The notes beneath the pieces are model-generated. The model did not search any database and had not been told where the DNA came from. It saw only the letters and a program-made list of their open reading frames with translations. Both the position numbers and the translations under genes were made by a program. This document shows, in pieces, positions 18,500 through 29,762 of a DNA stretch of 64,000 nt. How positions within the stretch are numbered: the stretch's first letter is position 1; every line of letters starts with the position of its first letter. The stretch covers positions 62,001 to 126,000 of the forward strand of contig JAFKAC010000057.1 in assembly GCA_025766275.1 (NCBI GenBank), given 5' to 3'. Origin of the DNA: Lactarius indigo. Lineage: Eukaryota > Basidiomycota > Agaricomycetes > Russulales > Russulaceae.

Positions 18500-21260
18500 A
18501 TGTCTGACTTTGAGAATCTTGACGACGACTTTGATGACGACTTTGATCTGATTGACGATACCCCTCCAGGACTCTTCCCACCGGACTCAGGCTCGGTACC
18601 CAACGGTGATGACGAGGACGACAACGGGTTGGGCATCCAGTACATGCCGAAACCCCCACTGAGGTCAAGACCCCCGATTGACTTTTCCGCACGACGCTCG
18701 ACCGTTGACACTGACCTCGACTTCTCTGCGGCTGCTGCTTTCCCTCCTCCACGTTCTCACATGTCAGGCTCGACATTGCGCTCCAGTCTTCATCCTTCAA
18801 CGGCCCCTTCATTTTCACGCAAGACCTCTCTTGGTTCGGCTCCATTGGCAAGGCAGTTAAGGCTCCCTCCTGATGCCATTGCGGCACTCACCGACTCGGA
18901 ACTCCTTCATAACCCTCAATACCGCAAGCTGCGCCGAGATCACGACCACTTGGCTTCCGTCCTTACTACGTACGTAGAACGAGAGCTCGCGGAGTTTCGT
19001 ACCGCGAAGAGCGAAAGCTTGGGCTCTGACATATACCAAGGTGCGTGGTAATCTGCTTTCAAACCCAGATGATCGCTGACTCAATCCCATGACAGCGGTA
19101 CCCCGCAGTGTAAATTCTTGCCGCGCGGACTCTCGTGGTGCGGACTCTCGCGCATCATCATTGGGGCCGAGCGATTCTGCATCTCAACAAACACAAACTG
19201 ACGTCATGAAAGACAAGGCCATCGAGGATCTTCTGGAAAGCGTGGAGCCGCCGCCCATGCGCCCAGAATTTCTTCCGAAAACAGTGCTTTGGGACTTCGA
19301 AGATTGTGAAACCGACAAGTCGCAGGGAGATATCATCACAGACAAAAACAAGAGTCGACCGAAATTGAGCCTTGCTATCTGCCGCCCGAATGGTACGAAG
19401 ATCTCAAATGCTGAACTCTCAAACATGCGACGCTCGGCGGAAATGATCGTTCAGGAGCTCATCAATTTCGTCAACTCGGACCCCCGTTCGGCCTGTGCTG
19501 GCGCCCCCAAGGCGCGGACCAAGACCTTCATCAAGAAATACTTCACGGCTGAACATTATCGAGCTGTGCTTGACCTTGAAGCAGAGCAAAAGCTCCTTCG
19601 CTTGTGCTCGGCTCATTGGAAAGCTGACGCCTTTATTACTCAGGTCTTTCTGCGGCGAAGTAAAGAGAAAGCCATGGCAGCGATGAACGCCGCGCCTGCC
19701 ACATCCCCACAGTCCAACCTGTCCCTGGAGCCACCGACTGCGTTCGTCCCACAAATTCAGGAGGTGGTGCCCATGAATCTGACAAAGCGGGCTCTTGAGT
19801 TGAGCCCCGGCCCCAAATCACCTTCGGCATCGCACGCCCAAAAGTGCAACAAAGACAACCACGTGCCAGCGGTTTCCGGACAGAAGACTATAGGCTCTAG
19901 AGGGCCCTTAAACCGTGAGTACTCTACTCAACAACGTCCAAACCCGCTGACATGGTACTTGTGCACAGAGAACCAACGTCCTGCTGCACGCAAGATCACT
20001 CCCACGTTCCTCAACCGCACCAAGATGACTTGTGCGGAACCTGCGCCAACGAGTCTTCGTCTTCTTCACGTTGATCCATCGGGTGCGTCTCTCACGTGTA
20101 CACTTACAGCATACTGATATGAAGTTGTGTTCCCAGTCGACAACCTCGTTGGTGAGTCGAAACACTCTGCACTTACGCTCCCACTGACTGCGTCTTCACA
20201 GCGACCCTCACATCCGAATTCCCTTCCCTAACAAACGCCCCCCGTCTTCTTTACTCCATGAGTGCGCAGTCGTCGTTCAAGGAAGGCAAACCTTCCGAGC
20301 AAGTCGCGACGCTCCTCGAGTGTGTCCAATTCGCGGACCCGTGTTCACCCGACATTGACGAGGACAACATGTGCCAAGGCTGGGGGCATTACCAGTTCAC
20401 GGCAGGTGGTATCAGCCCGGCATCCTCGCTTACCAGTTGGGAGAAGGTTGGCAGCGTCGCTACTGCCTTCAAGCTCGTGGCAGCCGCCATCAAGATGTGC
20501 CAAGAAGCAAGATCGATGTGCTCGAACGCCGGAATGCCGAAGACGAGTGGGTTCATCAGCGATGCGTACCTCGAGAAGATTCTCGAGTGTCTCGAGAGTT
20601 GCTGGGTTGGCGCTGGCGGGGTACGTATTCAATACACTTTCCCTGTTTTTTTTTAACCTATCTTAGGTGTTCACTTCTTCTCAAAATCATGTCCCACTTC
20701 CCACCACTCCTTCGTATCGCGACGTTGCAATGTCACCTCCACCGCGTGGGCCTGTGATTAGGATCAAGCGGCCAGCTCTTCCCGCCGATGTTGCCGCAAG
20801 CAAAATCCCCGAGGTTCCTACAGGAACCGACTCTACCACCCAGCCCCCCGCCACCACAGAACCCACAGAGCCTTCCGTGGGGCTAGATGAGGTGCGTCGG
20901 TGTTTGTAGTTATACCCTCTCCCACCCACCGCCTCTAGGGTGCTCAAGCAAGTGCCGCGTCGCTCAAGCTCCTTCAAGTCTCGGAGCTCCTGGCCTGGTT
21001 CGGCGACAACAAGCTTAGCGCCCCGAAGTGGAAGCGGAAGGACGGTACGTCGTGTGTTCTAAGCCCAGTAATATTAACTATAGCCTGGGCAGATCTCGTC
21101 GATGCCATCGTCAAGTCCCCCGAGTTAGCACACATTTCCGAGTCGACCGTCAAGGAAATCATCAAGAAGGTAAGATCCTCATTGTCCGTAGCATTCAACT
21201 CTGACTTACTGTTGCCAGCGCAAGGCGAAAAAAGGGCCACCAAAGCCACTCGCTGCGTGA
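18500..21260 (+). CDS. Intact nine-exon host gene, acidic protein of unknown function with SAP-like C-terminus
   Basis: Exons 18500-19040, 19096-19914, 19969-20082, 20137-20151, 20202-20620, 20667-20891, 20939-21044, 21093-21169 and 21219-21260 sum to 2358 nt (785 residues). All introns are GT-AG and about 45-55 nt, and the phases fit throughout. The N-terminus is strongly acidic (MSDFENLDDDFDDDFDLIDD) and then disordered. A middle domain contains LWDFEDCETDKSQGD and AELSNMRRSAEMIVQELINF, which I do not recognise. A later domain has YQFTAGGISPASSLTSWEKV. The C-terminus (LLAWFGDNKLSAPKWKRKDD, LVDAIVKSPELA, KEIIKKRKAKKG) resembles a SAP-type helix-turn-helix with a basic tail, suggesting a nuclear or DNA-associated role by inference only. 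Exon 4 is a 15-nt microexon. Confidence 0.75.
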
Positions 21261-21379
21261 CTAGCGTATGCCCATCGAATACACTGCTGCGTGTGGGCAG
21301 CTACGACTGCCCTTGATCCCGGCATGCTCTCGCTCGTATTCGGTTGAGGGGTTTTTTTTTCTAATATTTGGACTTTCCG

Positions 21380-21769
21380 ACGTACATACACGACTTGATA
21401 CGACTCCCCCTCGACCTGGCGTGACTACTAAATGAATAAAAATTTGACTGCGAAATGCATAAAAAGTACGCGGGATGACTAAGTTTGACCAATAACGACT
21501 AGAAAAACGACTTGATGACGACTGCAACCGACTATGGATTGTACATCAATGACTTGATGTGACTTTTCGGAACTGGGAACGACTTGAATCGGACTTTGGG
21601 TGACTGAGATTGACTACGTATTTAGCCATAATCGACTTGATGTGACTGTTGGTTGACCTAGATTGGACCAAGAACGACTACGAATTTGTCCCCCAATGAC
21701 TAAAATTGACGTCGGATGACTCAGATTGCCCATGCGTCGACTTTGCTCGACTTCGGCAAAGCCCCTCAA
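21380..21769. repeat. GACT/CGACTTGA low-complexity tract (continues at 28891-29010)
   Basis: GACT words occur about every 10-15 bases, often as CGACTTGAT, TGACTAA or CGACTA. The Gypsy element E4 is inserted in it, and the tract resumes after the TSD at 28886-28890. It is not a strict tandem repeat and has no spacer structure. 21261-21379 is non-coding 3' flank of the preceding gene. Confidence 0.7.
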
Positions 21770-22106
21770 TGTCACGGTACCAGCGGACCGTTCCGTGACG
21801 AGAGCGAAGTCGAAGGCCTGCGTTTTACACAGGCAAAGAAGATGCTACTTGGAGTACTCAATGAGCACGCAAGAGAGAGGGTAAACACTGGATTCAAACG
21901 AAGAGTAGATGAAGTACATGCTACTCTATGACTACCTCTTTATACTCGTACAGACTAGGGGTTTTCGGGACTGTTTTCTGGTTACTCACGAACTACAGAT
22001 GAGCTGGCAAAAGGACAGCATACGTGGCAGAGACAGCTGGCAAGAAGTACATGCGTTGGCAATCGATTCGACGTGGCAGGGTCCGTGATGTTACGTGGGC
22101 GTGACA
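21770..22106 (-). repeat. E4 3' LTR (337 bp)
   Basis: Plus-strand ends are TGTCACGG and GGGCGTGACA. The polypurine tract (minus AGAAGGGGGCTA) abuts it at 22107-22118. Both differences from the other LTR are CpG/TpG pairs. Confidence 0.95.
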
Positions 22107-22117
22107 TAGCCCCCCTT

Positions 22118-25100
22118 CTAAGCGCGATCGTCCCGATCGTTATCGAGCGCGCGCGAGAAGTCGTAGTCGTGTCGAAAGATAAAGTGTGTTGGCCGTTCGT
22201 ACGGGGTGCCTCGACGTTGTGCGCGGAGTCGGGCGTTGATTTGAGTGGTGCGTTCGCGGTCGACCGCGCGTCCGAGCATGGCGAGCCACACGCAATACGT
22301 ACGAGAGTGGGCGTGAGTCGTAGGGACATGGCACACGCGACGAGTCGCGCATTTAGTGTGCGGCGTGCGACACTCGAACGAGAGATGTCCCTCGTCGTCG
22401 CAATGACTGCATGCGGGGAGTCCTCGTCTGTCGTGGTGTGACGCGCGTTGATCTTCTTCAGCTAGCTGACTGGCGACTGACTCCTCTCCGTGAAGCGTGG
22501 GGAATTGAGTGTGACGTGAAACCTGGGCGGTCTGAGCGTAGGTGCGTAAAGGTTGGCGAGGTGGGACAGGCAGCGCGATGGCCGACCCGATAAGCGGGAC
22601 GCGGTGGTGGTCGAGACGTCGGTCGGTGTTGTTCATGCGGATCGTGGCAAATGGCAATAACGTGGGTACGGGGTTGGACAAGTACGGTCGCAAGCGGGAA
22701 GCTGCGTGGGCGTCGGCCAACCGCTGGTCGATCTCCGCGGCCTTGGTACTCCACTCGCTCCAAGCGCGTTCAGTTTCCTTCATGCGTGCAACGAGTTGGT
22801 CACGTCTAGAGAGGGACGCTCGAAGACGGTAAACGTCCGCGCTCACACCTGGATCAGCAAGCAGATAGAGGGCTTGATCTACCTCGTTCCGCGCCGGATG
22901 GTCGGTGCGGAATATGTCTCGGGTGTCCGGAGAGTCTGACGGGGTATCAGGCGCCGTGCGAGGTTTCGCGAACAAAGGGCCGTAATAGATCGGTTGGTTT
23001 CGTCCTTCGGTGGCGATGACTACTGGCCGATCTCGCTGGTCGATGAGAAACTGGATGAACGGGGCACGACCTCGCGTTCCATTGGCGAGGGGTATCTCCA
23101 TGAGATAATCGTTAGTAGGGAGAGTCATCGTCCAGTGGCGGTCCGGTCGTTCCACATTGGGGAGAAGGGTCCGAGGGCGATTTGTGCCCTGTGGATCTAC
23201 GGGACGCGGTGGCAGAACATGTTGGGGAGGTGTTGTTGGGGTTGGGTTTGTGATACGAAGCACAAGAGAGGGTACGATTGGCGACGGCGAGGCAAGACGG
23301 GGTATTTCGCCAGCTGACAACTGTGGTGACTGCGGGCCTTCCCAAGGCGCGTTTTCTTCCTCCTGGGCGATTTGTTCCAACGCCTCCCTCAGTAGTTGTT
23401 GCCGTCGATTAGTACGTGCCTGTGAGTGTCGACGATGCATCCCTAGTGGGGTAATGTAAGTACTGAGGCCCCACATATCCTCGCGGGAACGTGGAGAGTT
23501 CTGTCGTGCATCGTATGTGGGCCCGACATTGGCCCATTGCTCGACTTCTCGGTTGACCTGTGCGCGCAACCATTGTGGAGTGTCGCGGTCCGAGATCCAC
23601 GGATACTGTGGTGGGTGACGAGGGGGATCGTTGTCCATGAGCGTGATGGAGTTGATCGTCGCGTTGTGCGAAGCTTTATATTCGCGGATAAGATCTGGGG
23701 TTCGTAGGTTAGATTCTGGTTCCCAACTATCGTGCGCCGCAGTATATCCTTTCCATCGTACTAGATATTGCGGCGTCCTTCGATGGCCGAAGGTGCGATA
23801 ATCGAGAAGTCGCTCTACCTCCCATTCTTGCTCCCCGTCTATAAGGTCCGGTGGAGGGTTGTCTTCTTTGGCACTGTTGATCTCGCTAGTTTTATAGGGT
23901 GTGAGTAATCCCGCGTGGAAGGTGTTGTGAATGTGCCACGTCGACGGTAGTTGTAGGGCATAGGCGATGTCCGAGATGCGGTGTGTGATGAGAAAGGGTC
24001 TGTACCGACGAGGTGCCAATTTCGTTGTTGGGTGCGTTGTTTTTAGATTTGTAGCGTCTAGCCAAACCTTATCGCCGATGCGATAGGGCTGATACGCCGT
24101 ATCTTTTACCCATTTCAACTGGGCCGTCCTCATGGCATCTTTAGCCTGTCGTCGAACTTCCTGGAGTTCTGTGAGTCTGTCGGTCGCTCTGGGTGATGGA
24201 GTGGCGTTCAATGTGGGTTGATGGACGTGGGGCGTGAACCCCATTAATAACTCGAATGGTGCTTTCCGAGTCGTTTCGGACGTCCACGAGTTAAGAGTGT
24301 ACTGTGCTATTGGTAACCATTTTGCCCAGTCGTTCTGCTGGTAATTCGAGAAGACTCGTAGATACTGTTCTAGGCGTTGGTTAGTACGCTCCGATTGGCC
24401 GTCCGTGCGCGGGTGATAGGCAGTACTGATGTTTTGATCTACTTTGAGTGCGGCGCACAAAGCCCTAGTGAATGCGGCAGTAAAACGGGGGTCCCTATCG
24501 GATATCACTTTGGTGGGGAGTCCATAGTGTGGCACTACATATCGAAGGTATAACGCCGCTGTCTGCTCTGCGTCTGTTGCTTCTCGACACGGGACGAATA
24601 TACTGGCCTTTGAACACCCTTGATCAGTGATCGTAAGGATGGTATCGTACTTCCCTGACTTAGGAAGCTTAACAATAAAGTCGAGGGCCACTATTTGGAA
24701 TGGCAGCGCTGTTTCTGCGGGGTAGATGGGTGATATTGGTGGTTTTGGGCGACCGGGTAAGTTTTTATTAGCTTGGCAGGTATGACAGCCGGTGACGTAA
24801 TCGGCGATATCCTTCGTCATATTTGGCCACCAATAGTGTTTTTGTATCGCCTGTATGGTTTTTGTCTGGCCGGGGTGGCCGGCGGTAATTGAATCGTGAA
24901 AGGATTCGATCACCCCCCTCCTCAGGGTGAGATCGTCCACGATCACGAGACGTCCGCGATGAAAGGCGAGTGAAGGGGGAGTTGAAGAACGTTCCAGGTG
25001 ATAACGGTCAACCCAATCTTCGGGGAGAGCGAGGAGTTGTGCTTGACGACATCGGTCGTCAAGAGAAACGACTCGGGCGGTGTTGACAAAGTAAGCGGGA

Positions 25101-28100
25101 GGCAAAACGACGACACCGGTGTTATCGTCGTTGGTAGGTACGAACGCGGGGTGACGAGAGAGGGAGTCGGCGTGGAGGGTAGGTCCGGGCACGTGACGAA
25201 GGCGAAGATCATAATCAGCGAGGATGTTGACTAGGCGCGCAACGCGACGATTGATGTGTTGTGGAGAGCGGTAGTGTAGGAGGTTAGCATGGTCCGTGAA
25301 GACGGTAATCGGATGTCATGCGGCGACTAAGAGATGTCGCCAATGTTCGAGTCCACGAACGAGGGCGAGGAATTCGCGATCATACACATCGTAGTTTCGT
25401 TCGGCGGGCGAGAATGCCTGGGAGAAGTATCCGACGGCCTGATGTTTATTTCGTGAGTCCGGCTGTGTAAGGATAGCTCCAATAGCGTATAAGGAGGCGT
25501 CGGTTTGGAGAGAATACGGTAGGTCGGCGTCTGGTTGTTTCAACGCTGGTCATGAGCAGGCGAAGGTGATGAGGTTGTCGAGAGCCGTGGTATGCTCCGT
25601 GGTCCACTCGAACGGGACGTCTTTACGCAGGAGCTGTGTGAGCGGCTGGGCGAGGTGCGCGTAACGCGGGATGAACGGTCGTTGATACCCTAGCACGCCG
25701 AGGACGCTGCGTACTTGCTTAACAGTGGTAAGTTGACGTGGCCAGTCATGTAGTCCCGATATTTTGTCCTGTCCCATGCGAATTGTCCCATCAGCGATGG
25801 TCATGCCGAGATAATCGATCTCAGTGCGTTCGAATTCACACTTGGAGAGTTTTAGAAAGTAACTCTCGTCGAGGAGGACCTGCAAAACCTTGTTAACGAT
25901 CATACGATGCCTTTGGGTGTCGTGAGTAGTAGCGATGAGTATATCGTCCATATAAACGAATAGCTCCGCGGGATGCTGATTCAGTAGACAACGGAAGATT
26001 CGATTCATTGCGCGTACGAAGGTAGCTGGTGAATTCGTGAGTCCAAAATACATGACCATGGGTTCGAACAATCCGCGGGGCGTTTTGAACGCGGCTTTCC
26101 ATTGATCGCCATCTTTGATGCGGATATTGTTATATCCCCAGCGGATGTCGAATTTAGTAAACAGTGTCTTATCGGCCAGCCGGTCCAAGATGTTAGATAT
26201 CAGTGGAATCGGGTAAGTATCTCGGACCGTGATTTTATTCAGCGGTTTATAATCCTGGACGGGTCGTAATTTACCGTCCTTTTTCTTTAAAAAGAAAAAT
26301 GACGACGCGTAATGTGATTTTGATTCGCGGATATAGCCTTTTTCGAGATGCTCGCGCAGAAATTCGTCCAGATGCTCCAATTCTTTAGCGTTCAACGGAT
26401 ATATTTTGCACTGGAGCGTGGGAGGGGCATCCGGGAGCAGAGTGATTACGTGGTCGTCCACTCGTTCGGGTGGGAATCGTTTGGCGGCTTCTTCCAAGAA
26501 GACGGTGGCGTATCGTTCGTATTGTGGTGGCAGTTTTTCGGCTCCGTTCGAACCAAATTTTTCGGCCATTTGCTGTGCGATGGTGTTGATAGCGTCACTC
26601 TTTTCGAAGGTGAGTTGTCTCTGTGGCCCGAGTAGTCGATTGTTTGCCCAGTCGACCTCGGGGTTCGTGTCTCTGAACCAGGCGTGGCCTAATATGATTC
26701 GTGGACGACCAAGGGTAGTGACGTAGAGGTGGGTGTTATACCAATGCTTTCCCCAGACGAGTCGGATCGGGCATGCTTTGGTGATTGCTCCGGTCGTGTT
26801 AAGGGTGCCATTGGCGTTATACGCTTGTCGAGCAGGTACGCTGATCGTGGTCATTCCGAGGTCTTGGACTAAAACGGGGTCGATAAAGTTTTGCGAAGCT
26901 CCGGAATCCAGCAGTGCTGGTACATCGTCTCCGTGTTCGATTCTGATCAGAATAGTGAGTGTCGTTCCATCAGTGGATGAGAGGGTGTTAATTTCCGTTG
27001 CGCCGTCCCCGTCCAGGTCGTCGTCGTCGTCGATCCCTACTTCGATAAGCATTTGAGAAATCATTTGCTTTCGATCGGTACCAGATAACCCCAATAGCCC
27101 AGTGATTAATGTCTGTTTATCTAGCACGGGGGTAGAGGTGGCCGTCGATTGCGGTACTGGGGGTGCGGCGACTTCGTTAATTCGGCTGGGGCCCATCCTT
27201 CTCTTTGGACAGTCACGCAAGAGATGTCCCGACTGTTTGCAACGGAAACAGAGGCCTTCTCTTCTGCAACGTTCCCATTCCGCTTGCTCCTGAGGAGTCC
27301 GTTGACGTGGCGTAAACGTGCTAACGGCATCCACATCCATTGGTATAACGTCGTTCCGGGGAGTTGGTCGCGGCATCGTTGGCTTTGGTGGTGGGATCGC
27401 TCCTTTCCCGAGTGCAGCTACACAATTAGTAATGGTGCGGAATCATTGCGTTTCTTCCCGTGTGGTGACCTTCCAGTCGTCCATAGAGACTGGCATGACT
27501 CCGCGCTTCAGACATGCGACCAGGAGTCCTTTCTTCAGTCCTCGCCGAAACAAGTCGACCGTACCGATAGCGGTCATGTCCCATCCCGCCGCGTCGGCGA
27601 GTTGTTCAAATCGGGCTATGTATTCATCGATGGCGTCACCGGTCATGGTCAGGGCGGTCAGTTTGGCATATGCGTTCTGTTTACTGAGGGTGTCGGTCCA
27701 GGCGTTTTTATAGTCGTCGACGAACTCGTCCCATAATCGTTCGTCGGTTTCGAGGATGGGGTGAGTCGCGTGGTTTATTTTAGCGTCGAGTTTCCGATCT
27801 TGCGTCTGGTTCCAGCTTTCCACGTCTGGCCCTCGTATTAGGGTGAGTGCTAAGGCAACCCGTTGATACGGCGAAACCATTCGCTCGTTCGTGCGGTTTA
27901 CGCGGCGGTACTGGTTGAATTCGTGTAGAAACTGAGCACTTTTCGCTCTGTCTCCATTGAAATAGGTGGGTGCTCCTCCTTGGAGGGGTCCATTCGTCGT
28001 CGTGGCTGAGGGTGTGCTGCCAGATCCACTAGCCATTGGAGTGGGTGGGTAGGTAGCCGGGAGCGGGAGTGGTGTGAACGGTGGGGGTTGCTGTGGCGAG

Positions 28101-28519
28101 CGTCGTTTCCCTTTTCGCTTTAACGCGGCGACGGCTAATCGGTGAGTGACCCAGTCGTATGCGGGGACAGTTTGGATATCAGGTCGTAGGCGGAGTCCCC
28201 ACTCGTGTGGTCGTACGACTCGAGCACTGTTATATGTGGCCCAACCTGGGTAGTCAAGTAGTACTTTGTACCACGCGTTTTCGTTTTCGAAATATTCAAT
28301 GTCGAGACTCGGATCCGGGGTGCGTTCGAGCGTGTATCCTCGGTGGTGTTCCCACACGAGGCCCTTAACCGCGAGATCTGTGAGATTGGGTGCTGTCCGT
28401 CTGAGTACCAGTCGTTTTTCGGTACTGTCGTTTAAGTCGTTTGCAGGTTCGATATATGCGAACTGTCCGTCCAGGGCTTCCGCCAGTTTCGTTCGTACGA
28501 CACTTGTGCGCTGTGTCAT
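22118..28519 (-). pseudogene. gag-pol: E4 Gag-Pol polyprotein with three in-frame TGA codons and a long post-chromodomain extension
   Basis: It starts at the ATG at 28519 (MTQRTSVVRTKLAEALDG), the first ATG of the predicted RNA. Order: Gag; zinc knuckle CFRCKQSGHLLRDC (about 27250-27210); protease LLDSGASQNFI; RT with VYMDDILIA (about 25945); RNase H LQTDASLYAIGAIL; integrase (HDSITAGHPGQTKT, CHTCQANK, LDFIVKLP, ISDRDPRF, AYHPRTDGQSERT); chromodomain (WEVERLLDYR..YLVRWKGY). About 540 more residues follow, with a second cysteine/histidine cluster CSHCDDEGHLSFEC. All parts share one frame, broken only by TGA at 27443-27445, 25550-25552 and 25316-25318. Each is one transition from CGA. About 2134 codons in all. 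Confidence 0.92.
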
Positions 28520-28537
28520 CTAGCGAGGGAGTAGGGG

Positions 28538-28547
28538 GTCTACTCTT
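28538..28547 (-). other. E4 primer binding site (self-priming type)
   Basis: AAGAGTAGAC on the minus strand starts 1 nt after the LTR and is the exact complement of the predicted RNA 5' end (plus 28680-28689). In the 3' LTR copy one base of the matching segment has changed (ATG for ACG). Confidence 0.75.
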
Positions 28548-28548
28548 A

Positions 28549-28885
28549 TGTCACGGTACCAGCGGACCGTTCTGTGACGAGAGCGAAGTCGAAGGCCTGC
28601 GTTTTACACAGGCAAAGAAGATGCTACTTGGAGTACTCAATGAGCACGCAAGAGAGAGGGTAAACACTGGATTCAAACGAAGAGTAGACGAAGTACATGC
28701 TACTCTATGACTACCTCTTTATACTCGTACAGACTAGGGGTTTTCGGGACTGTTTTCTGGTTACTCACGAACTACAGATGAGCTGGCAAAAGGACAGCAT
28801 ACGTGGCAGAGACAGCTGGCAAGAAGTACATGCGTTGGCAATCGATTCGACGTGGCAGGGTCCGTGATGTTACGTGGGCGTGACA
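28549..28885 (-). repeat. E4 5' LTR (337 bp)
   Basis: It carries TATAAAG on the minus strand (plus 28717-28723). 34 nt downstream of it lies GTCTACTCTT (minus, from 28689), complementary to the PBS. Confidence 0.95.
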
Positions 28886-29029
28886 CTCAACCTAGCTATT
28901 CGTAGTCGATCCTTAGTCACCAAAACTCACAATTCTTGCAAATATTCGTTTTTTAGTCGCGTTGACTACCCGATGACTATTTGGGGTAAACGGTCGACCA
29001 ACAGCCGACTAACCTTTTTTACTGAGGGT

Positions 29030-29560
29030 GATACTGCAGAAAAGCACCCTCGGGCATGCGTAGTTTCATTTGTTGGAGAGGGTGTATATATGCGTCTAAC
29101 CTACGATTGTCGTAGACTTTTTGACAATATTGTGAGTGAAAAAAACAAAAACCGATATCGACTGTGAAAGTCGTGATAGAAAGTCAACCAACACGATCTT
29201 GTCCTCGGAAGAGGCGTCCGTGTGACTTTGCCGGGAAAGCGGGCCGGGAAAGCGAGAACTCATATACGCACTTTGGACAGTGCGTTCGCGGTTTGTTTAC
29301 TCGATTCATCTGGTATGACACGTATCGATGCAAATAAATCCGTTCGTTGGAGGGTACAGGATGCCAGTGAGCATGCTGGGTCCAGCTTACCCATTCACGC
29401 CAAATAATTTGACTCTCCAGGCTTGTGAACTTTCTTTCAATCAACAGTTACGCAAACTACTATCCTATCTCTACCTACCCACTACCTATTTAATTCCCGT
29501 GACCCGAGAAGAAAACATCTTACGAAAGTGCCCAACCAGCCACCGCACTCGGATCGGCTA
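29030..29560 (+). repeat. Conserved 5' flank of STAND gene A
   Basis: Resembles 34440-34980, 53950-54600 and, more weakly, 59590-59800. Shared words include GTCTAACCTACGATTGTCGTAG (as two halves around 29095-29115), the GTGACTT..GCCGGG run, TTCATCnGGTATGAC, and CAACAGTTACGCA. It probably holds the promoter of the STAND genes. No other feature is seen between 29011 and 29762. Confidence 0.6.
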
Positions 29561-29762
29561 GTAGGATACAGAGACTCCTGCACCTATGTCTTGGAAACAA
29601 TTATTGTAATTCTGAGCCTACCAAAGCGCCTACAGTACTATAGCTTATCCACGAGACTTGCCACGAGATGGGGCTGTGCGGGCGTCAATTCCCAAACTAT
29701 TCTGGCGCTTGCATCCCATCTCTCTTCTGTACCTTCAGACGCTTCTCCTCGTTGCTGTTGCC

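Larger units (their letters stand above)
21770..28885 (-). mobile_element. Ty3/Gypsy LTR retrotransposon E4 (chromovirus), inactivated by three TGA codons
   Basis: LTRs of 337 bp at both ends, with two differences. TSD CTCAA at 21765-21769 and 28886-28890. A single long gag-pol frame on the minus strand (28519 to 22118) contains three in-frame TGA stops. The PBS at 28538-28547 is complementary to the RNA 5' end. The polypurine tract is at 22107-22118. Confidence 0.95.

Noticed and set aside
21380..21769. CRISPR-like array
   Set aside because: GACT words vary in length and spacing; there are no constant repeats or unique spacers, and the genome is eukaryotic.
22118..28519. Programmed UGA readthrough in E4 Gag-Pol
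   Set aside because: Three separate TGA codons, none at a gag-pol border, all one CpG transition from CGA; mutation is simpler.
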